From contig NZ_VFSG01000001.1 in NCBI RefSeq assembly GCF_006385805.1, forward strand, positions 1,364,001-1,428,000: 64,000 nucleotides of DNA, given 5' to 3'. Position 1 is the stretch's first letter. Each line of letters begins with the position of its first letter. Under the pieces are notes generated by a model that was not told the DNA's origin, did no database searches, and was given only the letters and a program-made list of their open reading frames with translations. This stretch comes from Streptococcus xiaochunlingii (GTDB taxonomy: Bacteria > Bacillota > Bacilli > Lactobacillales > Streptococcaceae). The position numbers and the translations under genes are program-made. This document shows positions 54,709 to 64,000 of this stretch, in pieces.

Positions 54709-56064
54709 TTATTCCTCTATTCTCTTTGATATGCTGGAGAACTTATTATATTCTTTCTGGAAGATTAACTCCACTGTTCCACGCGCTCCTGAACGGTTTT
54801 TTTCAATGATGACTTCAACCTTGTTATTCGGCAAGCCTTCTTCTTCCTCACCTGCACGTTCATAATAGTCATCACGGTATAGGAAGGCAACAATATCTGC
54901 ATCCTGCTCGATGGATCCTGATTCACGGATATCAGATAGAACCGGCCGCTTATCTTGTCGTTGTTCGACTCCCCGAGATAGCTGACTAAGGGCAATCACA
55001 GGAACCTTCAATTCTTTCGCCAAAATTTTTAATTGACGAGAGATTTCTGAAACTTCCTGTTGCCGGTTTTCTCGTCCAGTCCCTGTAATCAACTGCAAGT
55101 AGTCGATAAGGATCAAGCCAAGATTACCAGTTTCTTGTGCTAACTTTCTAGAACGAGATCGAATTTCTGTAATCCGAATACCAGGAGTATCATCTATATA
55201 AATGCTGGCATTGGCTAGATTTCCTTGGGCAATGGCATATTTCCGCCACTCATCATCTGTCAACTTACCGGTACGAATAGAATGAGACTCAATCAAGCCC
55301 TCTGCTGCCAACATCCGATCCACCAAACTTTCAGCCCCCATTTCCAGTGAGAAAATAGCAACTGTTTTATCCAACTTGGTTCCGATATTTTGGGCAATGT
55401 TTAGAGCGAAGGCAGTCTTACCAACCGCTGGACGAGCCGCAAGAATAATCAACTCTTCTTCATGAAGACCTGTTGTCATATGATCAAGATCTCGATAACC
55501 TGTTGCAATCCCCGTAATATCCGTTGTCTGCAATGAGCGAGTTTCAAGACTTCCAAAGTTGATATTTAGGATATCCTTGATATTCTTGAAACCACTTCGA
55601 TTGGCATTTTCACTAACATCAATCAGGGCTTTTTCTGCGCCTGCAATAATCTCATCCGACGGACTCGCTCCATCGTATGCTTGATTAATGCTCTCCGTTA
55701 AACGAGCAATCAAGCGTCTTAGAACCGCTTTTTCGGAAACAATCTTTGCGTAATATTCCGCATTAGCTGAGGTCGGAACAGAGTTGATAACTTCAGCTAG
55801 ATAAGAGAGACCACCGATATTTTGCAAGTCCCCTTGGCTATCTAAAATATTGCGAACGGTCGTCGCATCGATAGCATCTCCCCTATCTGCAAGGTCAATC
55901 ATCGCCTTAAAAATTAACCGATGGGCATATTTAAAGAAATCTGCTGGCTCAATAAACTCACGAACAAAAACCAGTTTTCCCTCATCAATAAAGATGGCTC
56001 CTAAGACAGATTGCTCTGCTTGGATATCTTGAGGCTGGGTTCTTAATTCTTCTATCTCAGCCAT
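54709..56064 (-). CDS. dnaB: replicative DNA helicase DnaB
   Basis: A 451-residue hexameric helicase of the replication fork (named DnaC in Bacillus). The N-terminal domain (about 10-110) contains DIQAEQSVLGAIFIDEGKLV. The RecA-like motor has Walker A ARPAVGKTAFALN, DYLQLI and SQLSRGVEQRQDKRP, RESGSIEQDADIV. The first ATG sits inside the ribosome-binding site AAGGA; the third codon, ATG 56064, has correct spacing and is used. It is downstream of rplI (25 bp), the usual Firmicute order gdpP-rplI-dnaB. Confidence 0.97.
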   Translation of the reverse strand: MAEIEELRTQPQDIQAEQSVLGAIFIDEGKLVFVREFIEPADFFKYAHRLIFKAMIDLADRGDAIDATTVRNILDSQGDLQNIGGLSYLAEVINSVPTSANAEYYAKIVSEKAVLRRLIARLTESINQAYDGASPSDEIIAGAEKALIDVSENANRSGFKNIKDILNINFGSLETRSLQTTDITGIATGYRDLDHMTTGLHEEELIILAARPAVGKTAFALNIAQNIGTKLDKTVAIFSLEMGAESLVDRMLAAEGLIESHSIRTGKLTDDEWRKYAIAQGNLANASIYIDDTPGIRITEIRSRSRKLAQETGNLGLILIDYLQLITGTGRENRQQEVSEISRQLKILAKELKVPVIALSQLSRGVEQRQDKRPVLSDIRESGSIEQDADIVAFLYRDDYYERAGEEEEGLPNNKVEVIIEKNRSGARGTVELIFQKEYNKFSSISKRIEE

Positions 56065-56088
56065 AGTCATTCCTTTCTAACGATTTAC

Positions 56089-56541
56089 TTAACCTTCGTT
56101 TACTCGAATTTGGATAATACCTGTAATATCCTGATAAATTTTAACAGGCACATCAATCAAGCCGACAGAGCGAATTGGAGAAGCCACTTGAATGTGACGC
56201 TTGTCGATTTTGATCCCAAATTGTTTTTGTAGTTCTTCTGCAATTTTTTTATTGGTAATCGAACCAAATGTACGTCCATCAGGACCAATTTTTTCTGTAA
56301 ATTGGACAACGGTCGTTTCTTCTGCTAATTTCGCTTGAATATCTTTCGCTTCTGCAACTAGTTCCGCATGGGCTTTTTCTTCAGATTTTTGCTTACCGCG
56401 AAGTTCCCCAATCGCTTGGGCGTTAGCTTCTTTGGCTAAATTCTTTTTAATCAAAAAGTTTTGAGCATAACCTGTTGGGACTTCTTTAATTTCCCCTTTT
56501 TTTCCTTTTCCTTTTACATCTGCTAAAAAGATAACTTTCAT
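56089..56541 (-). CDS. rplI: 50S ribosomal protein L9
   Basis: A 150-residue 23S rRNA-binding protein. The N-terminal signature [20 protein letters not shown] and [12 protein letters not shown] precede the long connecting helix (about 40-75) and the C-terminal domain with [18 protein letters not shown]. It overlaps the gdpP stop by 4 bases (ATGA). Confidence 0.98.
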   Translation of the reverse strand: MKVIFLADVKGKGKKGEIKEVPTGYAQNFLIKKNLAKEANAQAIGELRGKQKSEEKAHAELVAEAKDIQAKLAEETTVVQFTEKIGPDGRTFGSITNKKIAEELQKQFGIKIDKRHIQVASPIRSVGLIDVPVKIYQDITGIIQIRVNEG

Positions 56542-58514
56542 TCTTCTTCCTCCTTATCCTTTTGGACCTCTTCTTGAATACAGTCAATCAATTGGGTACG
56601 AACTTGATCGATGGTTACATCTTCCAATTGAGAAGCCGCCGAATTAAAGTGGCCTCCGCCTCCCATTTGCTCCATAATTTTTTGCACGTTAACTTTGCTT
56701 CTGCTTCGAGCTGAAATGGAAATGCTTCCTTGTTCATTCAGAGCAATGACAAAGGTCGCCTCAATTTTAGACATGGCCAACATACTATCGGCTGCTTTAC
56801 TAATGGTAACCGTTCCATAAGGAACATCTGCTGCTCCTGTTGCCACAATAATATGTGGGAATACCATTTGACCATTTAGGATCAACTCATTAACTTCGCG
56901 GTACTCATCGAAGTTAATAGCTGAAATTTCCTGAATGAGGACACTATCACTGCCTCGGCTTCGTAAATAACTAGCTACATCAAAGGTACGGCTCGTTACG
57001 CGAACAGAGAAATTCTTGGTATCCAACATAATTCCAGCCATCAAAACACTGGCTTGTATCTTATTCAAGCGGTTCTTCTTAGAATTCTGGAACTGAAGCA
57101 ATTCCGTAACCAACTCACTGGCACTACTTGCGCCACTTTCAATATAAGTGATCATGGCATTTTCAGGGAAGTCTTCATCCCGTCTATGGTGATCAATGAC
57201 AATGACTTGGTGAAACTTCTCATACAAATCATTTGAAAGCGTGAGAGCTGTCTTCGAATGGTCTACCATAATCAAAAGGGATTGATCGGTTACCATCCGT
57301 AGAGCATCTGAAACCGTTACGAGTTTAGTCGCTCCATCTGATTGAATTTTTCCAACCGCTCGTTCGATATCCTGAGCCATAGACGTATCATCATAAACTG
57401 CATAAGAGCGTTCGTTGATATTGTTTGCAAACAATTGCATCCCAATCGATGCCCCCAAAGCATCCATGTCTAATTTTTTGTGGCCAACAACAAATACCTG
57501 ATCAACCGATTTAATTTTTTCGGAAATAGCTGTCATCATCGCACGAGTTCGGGTACGGGTACGCTTGATAGCAGAGGCAGTCCCGCCTCCAAAGAAAATA
57601 GGATCCTTACCTTCTTCTTTTTCTTTCACAACCGCTTGGTCGCCCCCTCGGACTTCAGCTAAGTTTAGATTCGATAAAGCAACTCTACCAATTTCATCAT
57701 GATTGCCATCTCCGTATGAGAATCCCATACTTACCGTAATGGGTAATTCACGATTTTTCGCTTCCTCACGGAATTGGTCAATAATAGAAAATTTGGATTC
57801 GATTAATTGTTCAAGAACGGTATAGTCGGTAAAAAGATAAAAGCGATCCATCCCGACTCTTCGGTAAAACATATGGTATTTTTCCGAGAATTCTTCAACA
57901 AAGTTTGCAATAAAGCCATTGATGCTACTGATATCCGAATCAGATACAACATCTTCTAAATCATCATAGTTGTCTACGGACATAATCCCGATGACCGGCC
58001 TAGTCGTTACAAGACCAACGTTGGCTTCATACTCACTAGACGCATCAAAAAAATAAACGACACTGGCCTGGGAATCTAGATAAACAGAATATTTCTTATC
58101 TCCAATGGTTGCATAATGGCCTTTCCCTTCAAAAGGAATCGCCAACACTTGTTGCAGGTATTCCACATCGAATTGCCCATCCTCAGTAGAGAAAATCAAC
58201 TCCGAATAAGGATTGAACCACTCAACTTCATTGGTTTCACCGTTTACCTTGATTACACCAACTGGCATTTTATCCAGTAGCGAGGCCAATCCATTTTCAG
58301 CCTGATGATTGACATATTGAATTTGTTCTAGCTCATCCAATTCTACTTGCTTTAATTGATGAAGAAAGAGATAGATGACACCGGAAAGAATCAACAGAAT
58401 CACAAATAAATTTGCAATTGTGCCACCCAATAATCTGGAACTGATGGCTAATATAATAAATGCTAACAAACCTACCATACAATAATGGATAGGCGTCATA
58501 CGAAATTTTTTCAT
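56538..58514 (-). CDS. gdpP: c-di-AMP phosphodiesterase GdpP (DHH family)
   Basis: A 658-residue membrane enzyme that hydrolyses c-di-AMP to pApA (Pde1 in pneumococcus). Two N-terminal helices (about 7-25 and 30-48) are followed by a PAS-like domain ([20 protein letters not shown]), a degenerate GGDEF domain ([15 protein letters not shown]) and the DHH-DHHA1 catalytic part with [29 protein letters not shown] and [11 protein letters not shown]. An in-frame region upstream adds 12 codons, but AGAGG is spaced for the second of two adjacent ATGs at 58514. An extended -10 lies 20 bp upstream. Confidence 0.96.
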   Translation of the reverse strand: MKKFRMTPIHYCMVGLLAFIILAISSRLLGGTIANLFVILLILSGVIYLFLHQLKQVELDELEQIQYVNHQAENGLASLLDKMPVGVIKVNGETNEVEWFNPYSELIFSTEDGQFDVEYLQQVLAIPFEGKGHYATIGDKKYSVYLDSQASVVYFFDASSEYEANVGLVTTRPVIGIMSVDNYDDLEDVVSDSDISSINGFIANFVEEFSEKYHMFYRRVGMDRFYLFTDYTVLEQLIESKFSIIDQFREEAKNRELPITVSMGFSYGDGNHDEIGRVALSNLNLAEVRGGDQAVVKEKEEGKDPIFFGGGTASAIKRTRTRTRAMMTAISEKIKSVDQVFVVGHKKLDMDALGASIGMQLFANNINERSYAVYDDTSMAQDIERAVGKIQSDGATKLVTVSDALRMVTDQSLLIMVDHSKTALTLSNDLYEKFHQVIVIDHHRRDEDFPENAMITYIESGASSASELVTELLQFQNSKKNRLNKIQASVLMAGIMLDTKNFSVRVTSRTFDVASYLRSRGSDSVLIQEISAINFDEYREVNELILNGQMVFPHIIVATGAADVPYGTVTISKAADSMLAMSKIEATFVIALNEQGSISISARSRSKVNVQKIMEQMGGGGHFNSAASQLEDVTIDQVRTQLIDCIQEEVQKDKEEEE

Positions 58515-58533
58515 CATAAACCTCTGTTGGGCC

Positions 58534-58542
58534 ATTATACCA
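58534..58542 (-). promoter_or_regulatory. extended -10 promoter of gdpP-rplI-dnaB-veg
   Basis: Minus strand TGG-TATAAT, 20 bp before the gdpP start; no clear -35 at 16-18 bp. The short leader means the ribosome-binding site lies about 10 bases into the transcript. Confidence 0.6.
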
Positions 58543-58628
58543 TAAAACATAAGAAAAAGCGAGGCCAGTCAAGCCTTTCCATCAAAGAAAAAGCTTACAG
58601 GAATCAAGGTCCGGTCGCTCATTTGTTA

Positions 58629-58666
58629 AACAGTGTAAAGTATATTTACACTGTTGTAAATATACA
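58629..58666. promoter_or_regulatory. overlapping palindromes upstream of gdpP (GlnR-like box)
   Basis: AACAGTGTAAA-GTATA-TTTACACTGTT is a perfect 11-bp inverted repeat (58629-58655). Its centre TGTAA-N7-TTACA (58634-58650) fits the GlnR/TnrA consensus TGTNA-N7-TNACA. A second palindrome TTTACA-N4-TGTAAA (58645-58660) overlaps it. It lies about 90 bp upstream of the gdpP -10 and 70 bp beyond the mnmG stop. Confidence 0.5.
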
Positions 58667-58678
58667 GTAAAACGAGAA

Positions 58679-58704
58679 AAGAAGTAGCTATTTGGCTACT
58701 TCTT
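58679..58704 (-). terminator. hairpin downstream of mnmG
   Basis: AAGAAGTAGC, 6-nt loop, GCTACTTCTT, about 24 bp beyond the mnmG stop. On the minus strand a TTCTCGTTTT run follows. Confidence 0.65.
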
Positions 58705-58727
58705 CCACATATTTACGTCCTAATAAG

Positions 58728-60641
58728 TTAGGATTCTTTTTCTTGATTCTTAGAAATGCTTCGACTCTTGCCTTCAAGATACACCATCAAGATAGAAATG
58801 TCAGCTGGGTTGACACCTGAAATCCGGCTAGCTTGACCAATCGTTTCTGGATTAATCAACTTGAATTTTTGACGAGCTTCTGTTGCGATGGAGTCAATAT
58901 CGTCCCAGTCAATATTGGCAGGAATTCGTTTTTCTTCCATCCGCTTCATTTTTTCAACCTGATCTAAAGCTTTTGAGATATAACCCTCGTACTTAATTTC
59001 AGTTTCAATCAGCTCGATAATCTTATCATCTAGTTCTTCAGCTGCTGGTCCGATAAAGTTGACAACATCTTGATAAGATACTTCTGGTCTTCTCAAAAAT
59101 TCTTTGGCTGTGACAGCATCTGTCAATGGTTTAAAACCTAGCGCTGCAACCTTCTCGTTCGTTTCCTTTACAGGTTTTAACTTGATACTGTCAAGGCGCT
59201 TCATTTCATTTTCAAACTGATACTTCTTGGTTTCAAAACGTGCCCAACGTTCATCGTCAACCAAACCAACCTCACGACCGATTTCTGTTAAGCGCATATC
59301 TGCATTATCATGACGAAGAATCAAACGGTATTCTGCACGGCTAGTCAACAGACGATAGGGCTCAACTGTTCCTTTGGTTACCAAGTCATCGATCATGACC
59401 CCAATATAACCATCACTCCGTTTTAAGATGAGCTCTGGTTTTCCTTGGATTTTTAGAGCAGCATTAATCCCTGCCACAATTCCTTGGCCAGCGGCCTCCT
59501 CATAGCCAGACGTTCCATTGGTTTGGCCTGCGGTAAAGAGACCTGAGATTTTCTTAGTTTCTAGTGTTGCTCGCAATTGATGTGGAAGGACCATATCATA
59601 CTCAATCGCATAACCGGTTCGCATCATCTCAGCATTTTCCAATCCCTTAATAGAATGGACAAGATCTCTTTGCACATCTTCTGGTAAACTGGTTGACAAG
59701 CCTTGGACATAGACTTCTTCTGTATTGCGTCCTTCTGGCTCAAGGAATAGCTGGTGGCGTTCCTTATCCGCAAAGCGAACAATCTTATCTTCAATAGATG
59801 GACAATAGCGAGGTCCAACTCCCTTTACAACACCTGTAAACATTGGAGCTCGGTGTAAATTGCTGTTGATGATTTCGTGGCTTTGACTATTGGTATAGGT
59901 TAACCAACAAGGGATTTGATCCTTTAAATAATCCTCGTCACGCGAATTGTAAGAAAAGTGATTTGGATTCTCATCACCTGGTTGAATTTCCGTTTCTTCA
60001 TAATTGATTGACGATGCCTTTACACGTGGTGGCGTACCCGTTTTGAACCGTCCAATTTCTAGTCCTAAATTTTTGAGATTTTCAGCCAAATTGATAGAAG
60101 CAAGGCTATGGTTAGGTCCTGATGAATACTTGAGATCCCCAATGATGATTTCTCCACGTAAAGCCGTTCCAGTCGTGACAATGACAGCCTTGGCCCCATA
60201 TTCTTGGTGGGTCGCTGTTCGAACACCAATAACCTTCCCATCTTCTACCAAAATTTCATCAATCATGGTTTGGCGAAGGGTCAAGTTTTCTTGATTCTCA
60301 ACTGTCTTACGCATTTCCTTAGAATAGAGCTCTTTATCTGCTTGAGCACGAAGCGCACGAACTGCTGGGCCCTTTCCTGTATTCAACATTTTCATCTGAA
60401 TATAGGATTTGTCAATATTCTTGGCCATCTCTCCACCGAGAGCATCTACCTCACGGACCACAATCCCTTTTGCTGATCCACCGATTGAGGGATTGCATGG
60501 TAAAAATGCCAACATTTCAATATTGATGGTTGCAAGTAGAACTTTACACCCCATCCGGCTCGCAGCAAGGGAGGCTTCTACTCCTGCATGTCCCGCTCCG
60601 ATTACAATAATATCGTATTCTTCTATAAAATTATAAGTCAT
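58728..60641 (-). CDS. mnmG: tRNA uridine-5-carboxymethylaminomethyl modification enzyme MnmG
   Basis: A 637-residue FAD enzyme (GidA) that with MnmE installs the cmnm5 group on wobble U34 of several tRNAs. The FAD site is [20 protein letters not shown] near the N-terminus; other family blocks are [20 protein letters not shown] and [19 protein letters not shown]. The C-terminal helical domain ends in [18 protein letters not shown]. The Nudix gene lies 8 bp upstream in the same operon. Confidence 0.97.
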   Translation of the reverse strand: MTYNFIEEYDIIVIGAGHAGVEASLAASRMGCKVLLATINIEMLAFLPCNPSIGGSAKGIVVREVDALGGEMAKNIDKSYIQMKMLNTGKGPAVRALRAQADKELYSKEMRKTVENQENLTLRQTMIDEILVEDGKVIGVRTATHQEYGAKAVIVTTGTALRGEIIIGDLKYSSGPNHSLASINLAENLKNLGLEIGRFKTGTPPRVKASSINYEETEIQPGDENPNHFSYNSRDEDYLKDQIPCWLTYTNSQSHEIINSNLHRAPMFTGVVKGVGPRYCPSIEDKIVRFADKERHQLFLEPEGRNTEEVYVQGLSTSLPEDVQRDLVHSIKGLENAEMMRTGYAIEYDMVLPHQLRATLETKKISGLFTAGQTNGTSGYEEAAGQGIVAGINAALKIQGKPELILKRSDGYIGVMIDDLVTKGTVEPYRLLTSRAEYRLILRHDNADMRLTEIGREVGLVDDERWARFETKKYQFENEMKRLDSIKLKPVKETNEKVAALGFKPLTDAVTAKEFLRRPEVSYQDVVNFIGPAAEELDDKIIELIETEIKYEGYISKALDQVEKMKRMEEKRIPANIDWDDIDSIATEARQKFKLINPETIGQASRISGVNPADISILMVYLEGKSRSISKNQEKES

Positions 60642-60649
60642 TTTTTCTC

Positions 60650-61105
60650 CTATTCTTTAAGATGGATGTGTCGTAATTGTCCGTCCCAATCTGGTAAGGC
60701 GGTTTTTAAAAATGCCGGCTTCAGATTAACAGTATGTAGATCATCTAAAGCAAGCCACCGGCAAGGTAATGGCTTCGCATCTTCTTGCATGGTTAACGGT
60801 GCATCTTCCAGTAAGTCCACCAAATAATGAAATTCAATGTTATGATAGTGGACCTCAGCTTGTTCAAAGCGATTTTCAACAATGAAAGCTAACTGAAGCG
60901 CTCTAGATGCGACCCCAAGTTCCTCTTTTACTTCTCGAACTACGGCATCTTCAGTAGCTTCATCCACTTGAATAGCACCTCCGATTGTATAAAAACCGTC
61001 CTCATCTTCTATGACGAACAAGCGATTGTCTTTTACAATCAAAGCAGTCGCTCTCACACCAAAAACAGTAGAACCTATTTTCGTCCGAAAATCCTGTTGC
61101 CTCAT
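60650..61105 (-). CDS. Nudix hydrolase
   Basis: A 151-residue Nudix-family pyrophosphohydrolase. The Nudix box is complete ([20 protein letters not shown] followed by LG, residues about 41-62). The frame extends 24 codons upstream, but AAAGGAAGT precedes ATG 61105. A substrate cannot be told from sequence; candidates are oxidised nucleotides or sugar nucleotides. It is co-transcribed with mnmG, 8 bp apart, from a TTGACA/TACAAT promoter. mnmA lies upstream on the same strand. Confidence 0.9.
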   Translation of the reverse strand: MRQQDFRTKIGSTVFGVRATALIVKDNRLFVIEDEDGFYTIGGAIQVDEATEDAVVREVKEELGVASRALQLAFIVENRFEQAEVHYHNIEFHYLVDLLEDAPLTMQEDAKPLPCRWLALDDLHTVNLKPAFLKTALPDWDGQLRHIHLKE

Positions 61106-61213
61106 TTTACTTCCTTTCGAAATCACACAAAAATAGTCAAAACTCTGAGAAGTGCAGGACAAAAAAGCCTGCAACATCCATGAGCTTTGACCATCACTTC
61201 TATTGCTTTTATT

Positions 61214-61241
61214 ATTGTAGCAAATTGAGAAAATTTGTCAA
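61214..61241 (-). promoter_or_regulatory. promoter of the Nudix-mnmG operon
   Basis: Minus strand TTGACA, 16-bp spacer, TACAAT. It begins 2 bp beyond the mnmA stop and leaves a leader of about 100 nt that contains a GCAGG/CCTGC hairpin (about 61153-61172). Confidence 0.7.
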
Positions 61242-61242
61242 T

Positions 61243-62388
<1,146 letters not shown>

Positions 62389-62390
62389 TC

Positions 62391-62431
62391 ACGATTGAAG
62401 GTCGTGGTGTGCTTCAACGATTGAAGGTCGT
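62391..62431. repeat. 15-bp direct repeat in the mnmA leader
   Basis: ACGATTGAAGGTCGT at 62391-62405 and again at 62417-62431, 26 bp start to start. On the mnmA transcript the upstream copy overlaps a CTTCAA-TCG-TTGAAG hairpin. Confidence 0.75.
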
Positions 62432-62445
62432 TTTGAGCATTATCA

Positions 62446-62474
62446 ATTGTAACACGCTTTATAGTAGAAAACAA
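62446..62474 (-). promoter_or_regulatory. promoter of mnmA
   Basis: Minus strand TTGTTT, 17-bp spacer, TACAAT; a leader of about 75 nt includes the 15-bp direct repeats. Confidence 0.6.
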
Positions 62475-62514
62475 GCATCTTGCCATCCTTCTTATTGGCT
62501 ATTGTATCTATATG

Positions 62515-62530
62515 TTTACAAGTCTGTAAA
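62515..62530. promoter_or_regulatory. palindrome TTTACA-N4-TGTAAA
   Basis: Same half-sites and 4-bp spacing as the palindrome at 58645-58660. It lies between the LysM gene terminator and the mnmA promoter. Regulator unknown. Confidence 0.4.
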
Positions 62531-62532
62531 TC

Positions 62533-62560
62533 AAAAAAGAGTCCAATTGCTGAACTCTTT
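62533..62560 (-). terminator. terminator of the LysM protein gene
   Basis: Minus strand AAAGAGT...ACTCTTT with a loop containing CAATTG, followed by TTTTGATTT. Confidence 0.75.
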
Positions 62561-62568
62561 CATCTACT

Positions 62569-63096
62569 TTAATACCAGCCATTAGCCAGCCAGAAGTTTT
62601 TAGCCGCCGACCATGATCCATATCGGTTGACAACATATTGATTGGCTACTTTTTCCTGGTTTTCTGGTGACAAGTCACCGTTTAAATAAGAAAGGGATAA
62701 CTGGTAACGACCATAGTATTGGCCATTTTGTGCTGTATAACTGCCACTTGATTCTTTCTGGGCAATCCATTCTTTAGCCGCTACATCTTCGGCACTCAAG
62801 CCATCTGAGGCAGATACCGTAGTTGTTGCTTTACTAGTGGTAGCTTGCTCTGTAGTATTAGTTGTTGTCTTCTCATCTTCAATCTCTAGAACTTGACCAA
62901 CTGTAATGTGGTTGACGTTGCCAATCTTATTTTTCTGAGCAATCGCATCAACCGTTGTATTCTTCTCTTTAGCAATAGCTGATAAGGTATCACCTGACTT
63001 TACAGTGTAAGATTCTGCACTGGCAAGGATGGGAATAAACATTCCAGATAATAAGGTCAGTCCGATTACACGTTTTACAAATATTTTTTTATTCAT
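62569..63096 (-). CDS. secreted LysM-domain protein with transglycosylase-like C-terminus
   Basis: A 175-residue exported protein. The signal peptide (about 1-28) ends at SAES or just before. One LysM domain follows (YTVKSGDTLSAIAKEKNTTV to about 72) for peptidoglycan binding, then a Thr-rich linker. The C-terminal 75 residues (AAKEWIAQKESSGSYTAQNG, YGRYQLSLSYLN, YGSWSAAKNFWLANGWY) resemble the aggregation-promoting-factor/lysozyme-like module of Lactobacillales, with the Glu of QKESSGSY as candidate catalytic residue. Pneumococcus has a similar gene beside its serine dehydratase genes. Divergent from sdaAB. Confidence 0.88.
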   Translation of the reverse strand: MNKKIFVKRVIGLTLLSGMFIPILASAESYTVKSGDTLSAIAKEKNTTVDAIAQKNKIGNVNHITVGQVLEIEDEKTTTNTTEQATTSKATTTVSASDGLSAEDVAAKEWIAQKESSGSYTAQNGQYYGRYQLSLSYLNGDLSPENQEKVANQYVVNRYGSWSAAKNFWLANGWY

Positions 63097-63138
63097 GGTT
63101 TTACACTCCTTTTCTATATGTTCTTTATCTTACAGAAG

Positions 63139-63179
63139 AAATGTTTCAGAAACTTTATGAAATCACGTCAAATGTTTCA
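63139..63179. repeat. 10-bp direct repeat in the LysM gene upstream region
   Basis: AAATGTTTCA at 63139-63148 and 63170-63179, 31 bp (about three helical turns) apart, roughly 45-85 bp upstream of the LysM protein ATG. Confidence 0.45.
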
Positions 63180-63222
63180 ATAATATGTTAGCAAGAATAA
63201 AAAACACCTCAAATAAACTAGT

Positions 63223-63239
63223 TTTAAGTATCTTTTAAG
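63223..63239 (+). promoter_or_regulatory. CiaR-type box between the LysM gene and sdaAB
   Basis: TTTAAG-TATCT-TTTAAG, an exact match to the CiaR direct repeat. It is about 50 bp upstream of the sdaAB -10 and about 125 bp upstream of the LysM start; no -10 lies right behind it on the plus strand. Confidence 0.55.
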
Positions 63240-63290
63240 TTTAAAACAAAATTTCCCTCTTAAATAGAAGAAAACATGCCCTAGATTTGT

Positions 63291-63296
63291 TATAAT
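63291..63296 (+). promoter_or_regulatory. -10 of the sdaAB promoter
   Basis: TG-T-TATAAT (extended -10), about 30 bp before the sdaAB ATG; the -35 position is poor. Confidence 0.6.
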
Positions 63297-63326
63297 GAAA
63301 GAAAAGAAACCCTAAGGAGCTGACTG

Positions 63327-63998
63327 ATGAATTCGCTTAAATTCCAATCCGTATTTGATATTATTGGACCGGTTATGATTGGACCTTCTAGTAGCCACAC
63401 TGCTGGAGCTGTTCGTATTGGAAAAATTGTCTCTTCTATTTTTGGAGAGGATCCTACAGAAGTTGAATTTCAGTTGTTTAATTCCTTTGCCAAAACCTAT
63501 CGCGGCCACGGGACAGACTTGGCCCTTGTAGCTGGTATTTTGGGGATGGACACAGATGATCCAAGAATCCCCAATAGTCTTGAAATTGCTCATGAAAGAG
63601 GAATTCGAATCGTCTGGTCTATTCAAAAAGAGAGCAATGCGCCTCATCCAAATACGACGACCATCACGGTGAAAAATGAACACAAAACCATCTCCGTCAC
63701 AGGAATTTCTATTGGTGGGGGAAATATACAAGTCACCGAGTTAAATGGCTTTGCAATTTCTCTAAATATGAACACCCCAACTATTATTATTGTTCACCAA
63801 GATGTTCCTGGGATGATTGCCCATGTGACAGAAGCCCTTTCCCGCTATGATATCAATATCGCCCAAATGAACGTAACCCGTGAAAAAGCCGGTGAAAAGG
63901 CTATTATGATTATTGAAGTGGATTCTCGAAATTGTGACGAAGCTATTGAGTTAATCCGTCAAATTCCCCATTTACACAATGTGAATTTCTTTCAATAA
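63327..63998 (+). CDS. sdaAB: L-serine dehydratase, iron-sulfur-dependent, beta subunit
   Basis: A 223-residue β subunit of the two-chain [4Fe-4S] L-serine dehydratase that deaminates serine to pyruvate and ammonia. The signature GPSSSHTAGAVRIGKIVSS is at the N-terminus, and an ACT domain occupies about 148-223 (TIIIVHQDVPGMIAHVTEAL, NIAQMNVTREKAGEKAIMII). AAGGAG precedes ATG 63327. The window ends two bases after the stop with the beginning of an AAGG sequence, probably the ribosome-binding site of sdaAA. Confidence 0.95.
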   Translation: MNSLKFQSVFDIIGPVMIGPSSSHTAGAVRIGKIVSSIFGEDPTEVEFQLFNSFAKTYRGHGTDLALVAGILGMDTDDPRIPNSLEIAHERGIRIVWSIQKESNAPHPNTTTITVKNEHKTISVTGISIGGGNIQVTELNGFAISLNMNTPTIIIVHQDVPGMIAHVTEALSRYDINIAQMNVTREKAGEKAIMIIEVDSRNCDEAIELIRQIPHLHNVNFFQ

Positions 63999-64000
63999 GG

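Overview
The window comes from the chromosome of a Gram-positive, low-to-middle GC streptococcus of the oral mitis/sanguinis type (S. parasanguinis, S. sanguinis, S. gordonii or a close relative). Support comes from a complete dltXABCD operon, a malQP/malXCD/malAR maltodextrin locus, a comAB competence-peptide exporter, argR-mutS divergent from argS, and a SigX-type cin-box ahead of cinA-recA. The species is inferred from gene content only. No rRNA, tRNA, CRISPR array, insertion sequence or prophage was seen.

Layout. 1-3.6 kb: 3' part of cardiolipin synthase, a small lipoprotein, folC. 3.6-6.5 kb: ireB-ruvX-DUF1292, two tandem DUF1307-like lipoproteins, spx. 6.5-9 kb: cinA-recA behind a cin-box. 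9.1-12.8 kb: mutL-ruvA-(unknown zinc-ribbon protein)-tag. 13-14 kb: a LytTR/DUF3021 regulatory pair. 14.2-19 kb: argR-mutS and argS. 19-20.6 kb: a small membrane protein, nrdI and a four-helix membrane protein. 20.8-32.6 kb: maltodextrin block with two divergent promoters and MalR-type operators. 32.7-35.8 kb: yitT family, aspS and a small membrane protein beside DnaA boxes. 35.9-40.4 kb: dltXABCD. 40.5-45 kb: an S41 peptidase, then a VTC-domain polymerase plus DUF4956 membrane protein, divergent from a DUF4353 lipoprotein. 45.2-49.4 kb: a lipoprotein, a YhgE/Pip membrane protein and its divergent TetR regulator. 49.4-53 kb: comA and a comB interrupted by one in-frame amber codon. 53.2-64 kb: rpsD with a long leader, veg, dnaB, rplI-gdpP, mnmG with a Nudix gene, mnmA, a LysM protein and sdaAB.

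How the genes fit together. The maltodextrin block imports linear glucans (MalX, MalC, MalD), degrades them (phosphorylase, 4-alpha-glucanotransferase, type I pullulanase) and is governed by MalR. dltXABCD D-alanylates teichoic acids. mutL, mutS, ruvA, tag, recA and ruvX form a spread-out repair and recombination set. Competence appears as the cin-box on cinA-recA and as comAB, although comB looks disabled here.

Most notable signals: (1) a perfect TTTAAG-N5-TTTAAG CiaR-type box 9 bp upstream of the -10 of the S41 peptidase gene, and another upstream of sdaAB; (2) an array of 11-bp-phased hexamers ahead of the DUF4353 lipoprotein beside a polyphosphate-polymerase-like gene; (3) a cluster of DnaA boxes forming a perfect 14-bp inverted repeat; (4) a 140-bp multi-hairpin element between convergent genes; (5) a 176-bp repeat present twice; (6) the comB nonsense codon. 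Operator and promoter calls are by eye against known consensus sequences.
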